A DNA stretch of 64,000 nt from Clostridium isatidis (GTDB lineage Bacteria > Bacillota > Clostridia > Clostridiales > Clostridiaceae): positions 1,316,001-1,380,000 of the forward strand of contig NZ_CP016786.1 in the NCBI RefSeq assembly GCF_002285495.1, in the 5' to 3' direction. Made by a program: the position numbers and the translations under genes. Positions 62,064 through 64,000 of the stretch are shown piece after piece (within the stretch, counting starts at the first letter, position 1; each line of letters begins with the position of its first letter). The notes beneath the pieces were generated by a model. It was not told the DNA's origin. It ran no database searches and saw only the letters and a program-made list of their open reading frames with translations.

Positions 62064-62606
62064 CTATTTAAATAACATAGCCTTTTTAATTTCCTCAACC
62101 TTTGATTCTGAAATATGTGATAAGATTTCAAAGGCAAAAGGAATAGCTGCCGCTGGTCCCCTTCCTGTGATTATATTTTTATCTACAACCACTAAATCCT
62201 CTTTATAGTTACAACCTTTAATTTCATCTTCAAATCCCGGGTAACATGTCATACTTACTCCCTCTGTTATCTTTGCTTTCCCCAGAGAAATAGGCCCTGC
62301 GCAAATTGCACATATATATTTATTTTGACTGCTAAATTTTTTTACAAGATCTATAACTCTTTCATTATCTCTTAAATTAGTTGCACCCGGCATTCCTCCA
62401 GGCAATACTAGAAAATCATAGTCTTCAATTTCTGAAGCATTAATATTCTTATCTGCCTTAACTTTAATATTATGAGATGAAATCACATCTTCTCCTTCAA
62501 GAGAAAAAGTATCACAGGTTACCTTTGCTCTTCTTAAAATATCAACTACTGTTAATGCTTCTAAAGTTTCAAACCCATTTGCAAGTAAAACTGCAACCTT
62601 TGCCAT
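62064..62606 (-). CDS. DJ-1/PfpI family protein
   Basis: A 180-residue protein of the DJ-1 (ThiJ/YajL) clade. It starts KVAVLLANGFETLEALTVVDILRRA, with the conserved Glu near residue 13-16. The nucleophile cysteine is in YICAICAGPISLGKA (about residue 102), and the GRGPAAAIPFAFEIL region is typical. Proposed activities include protection against or repair of glycation and oxidative damage; the exact activity is unsettled. It is 11 bp upstream of recJ and 13 bp downstream of the topoisomerase subunit gene. Confidence 0.9.
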   Translation of the reverse strand: MAKVAVLLANGFETLEALTVVDILRRAKVTCDTFSLEGEDVISSHNIKVKADKNINASEIEDYDFLVLPGGMPGATNLRDNERVIDLVKKFSSQNKYICAICAGPISLGKAKITEGVSMTCYPGFEDEIKGCNYKEDLVVVDKNIITGRGPAAAIPFAFEILSHISESKVEEIKKAMLFK

Positions 62607-62619
62607 ACAAATACCCTCC

Positions 62620-64000
62620 TTAATATATAATTTCTTTTATTTCATCACCTAAGTCAATAGCCATAAAACTACTTCCCTTACCAGCTCTATTTTGAAGCTT
62701 AATAGCATCAATTTCTACTTCCTTATGTTTTTTATTTTTTGTTATTAATTTTATTATATTATAGCTTGTAATAGCAAGTTCATTATTCATATAGCCGCTT
62801 TCTACCGATACTATATTACCGTAAATAACTTCATCATTTTCCTTTAGGCTTATTCCTGTTACTCCGGCAGCTACTTTTCCCATTGGATTTATATTATCTG
62901 ATAAGAATTTAATTCCCATTCCTTTTTTAGTTATCATTAAAATTTCAGCAATTTCATCCTTATGAATACTAACTGATATAACTTCATCATTTTCAAATTT
63001 AAATTTATAGGCAGTTTGGAATAAATAGTTTCCTTCAAATTCAGAAAGGTAAGTTTTCTTTACCATTCCTTTTTTAGTAAATAAGTATATTAGTTTAATA
63101 TCATCATACTCTTTTAAGGATATTAATTTTATTATCTTCTCATTCTTTTCTAGATTATCAATTATTATACTTAATGGAATTTCTCTCTCAAGTACACCTT
63201 TAATCATAAAAGCTGGTATTTTTATAACATTTCCCTTATTAGTAAATAATAAAAGTTCACTTAAAGTATCTGTATTTACTTTTAAATCATCCTTAATTTT
63301 AATATTATTGTAAGACTTTAATACTCCTTTATTATTTACACCAATATTAAATTCTATATATTCTAATTTTTCGGTATATTCCGCTTCTATCACTTCATCC
63401 TTTTCGGCTAGATTAAATAATGATAAAGGTAAAATATTTCTTGGTTGATTTTCTAATTTTGGAAGTTCTAAGTCAAAACTTAAACCTAATTTTGTTTTAA
63501 TTTTAATAAATTCTTTTTCTTCTTCCTCATTAAGCATTATAACATTAACTAGTTCGTCATCAGCTTTAAGTTTAAGTGCTTGAAGCTTACTATAATTCGT
63601 TTGAAAATTATCTAATGAACTTTTCTTTATTCCGCCTTTTGAAGTTACAAATTGTAAGTATCTATTCGGCATAAAATTATCTACAGAAAAGACTTCTACT
63701 ATTTTTTCCTCTTCAAGATTTAAACTTTTAATGAATTCCTCAATTCGCTCTCCCTTTTCCTTCCACTTTCCTTCTACAATATTTGTAACCTTTGCTTGAT
63801 ACATATTTCCCTTATTCGTAAAAAGTAATAAATTATGAGTTGTATTAGATTCAATTAAAAATCTTAGTTCATCTCCCTCTCTATATTCAATAGCTTCCGC
63901 ATCTGAATTTGCTCTATTATAAGCCTTTGTAGATATTCTCTTAATAAATCCTTCCTTTGAAAGGGTAATCATTACATCTTCTACAACGATAAGTTCTTCA
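62620..64000 (-). CDS. parC: Type IIA topoisomerase subunit A, C-terminal part (ParC-like; gene starts outside window)
   Basis: The frame is open to the window edge (EELIVVEDVMITLSKEGFIKR), about 460 residues seen. It shows repeated beta-pinwheel blades of GyrA/ParC C-terminal domains (LLLFTNKGNMYQAKV, LLLFTNKGNVIKIPAFMI, LFTKKGMVKKTYLSEF, EILMITKKGMGIKF). The GyrA-box QRRGGKG is not found after the first blade (reads RISTKAYNRANSDAEAI). This favours topoisomerase IV subunit A or a non-gyrase paralogue. The breakage-reunion domain and its tyrosine lie outside the window. Confidence 0.78.
   Translation of the reverse strand, partial: EELIVVEDVMITLSKEGFIKRISTKAYNRANSDAEAIEYREGDELRFLIESNTTHNLLLFTNKGNMYQAKVTNIVEGKWKEKGERIEEFIKSLNLEEEKIVEVFSVDNFMPNRYLQFVTSKGGIKKSSLDNFQTNYSKLQALKLKADDELVNVIMLNEEEEKEFIKIKTKLGLSFDLELPKLENQPRNILPLSLFNLAEKDEVIEAEYTEKLEYIEFNIGVNNKGVLKSYNNIKIKDDLKVNTDTLSELLLFTNKGNVIKIPAFMIKGVLEREIPLSIIIDNLEKNEKIIKLISLKEYDDIKLIYLFTKKGMVKKTYLSEFEGNYLFQTAYKFKFENDEVISVSIHKDEIAEILMITKKGMGIKFLSDNINPMGKVAAGVTGISLKENDEVIYGNIVSVESGYMNNELAITSYNIIKLITKNKKHKEVEIDAIKLQNRAGKGSSFMAIDLGDEIKEIIY

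Noticed and set aside
1..64000. tRNA, rRNA or other structured RNA genes
   Set aside because: No conserved tRNA arms or rRNA segments were recognised in any intergenic region.

Overview
The window is very A+T-rich DNA whose genes all lie on the minus strand. It carries a complete-looking Gram-positive flagellar, chemotaxis and flagellin-glycosylation region followed by housekeeping genes. The gene content (FliY/CheC/CheD chemotaxis, CsrA-FliW, a single-chain pyruvate:ferredoxin oxidoreductase, a DUF1292 protein) and the base composition point to a motile, anaerobic Clostridium sensu stricto. The species cannot be named from the sequence alone.

Layout in window coordinates (transcription runs from high to low numbers). 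1-13399: hook-basal-body operon flgB-flgC-fliE-F-G-H-I-J-K-flgD-(TIGR02530 protein)-flgE-flbD-motA-motB-fliL-fliO-fliP, leaving the window inside fliP. 13400-13824: 425 bp non-coding spacer. 13825-14655: a divergent third flagellin with its own sigma-28-type promoter and terminator. 14781-16040: brnQ. 16322-28295: a ten-gene glycan operon (cytidylyltransferase/oxidoreductase fusion, LicD, two GT4, one GT2, the UDP-L-FucNAc pathway fnlA-fnlB-fnlC, an FkbM methyltransferase, a CDP-glycerol-type phosphotransferase). 28677-31958: two GT2-TPR glycosyltransferases. 32080-33854: two almost identical tandem flagellins. 34012-41841: late flagellar operon flgM-flgN-flgK-flgL-fliW-csrA-flaG-(unknown)-fliS-fliD-fliT. 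41954-51401: fapA-cheW-cheD-cheB-cheR-cheA-cheC-cheY-cheW-fliM-fliY operon. 51494-64000: class IV aminotransferase, aspartate-type aminotransferase, PHP phosphoesterase, DUF1292 protein, pyruvate:ferredoxin oxidoreductase, murG, recJ, a DJ-1/PfpI protein and the 3' part of a type IIA topoisomerase A subunit.

How it works together: the first operon builds the export apparatus, rotor, rod, hook and stator. The late operon supplies the junction proteins, cap, chaperones and the FlgM and FliW/CsrA checkpoints. The che operon controls the switch. The main flagellin leaders carry a near-consensus CsrA recognition hairpin, which links the csrA-fliW pair directly to flagellin translation. The island between the flagellins has no flippase, polymerase or lipid-linked initiating enzyme. 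It therefore looks like a cytosolic system that builds an L-FucNAc-containing, probably phospho-alditol-bearing glycan directly on flagellin.

The most unusual items are the cytidylyltransferase-Gfo/Idh/MocA fusion, two cysteines in each major flagellin next to GT2-TPR enzymes, a CheB without a receiver domain, the paired leader hairpins, and a decayed gene remnant inside the glycan operon. No tRNA, rRNA, CRISPR array, transposase or phage gene was seen.
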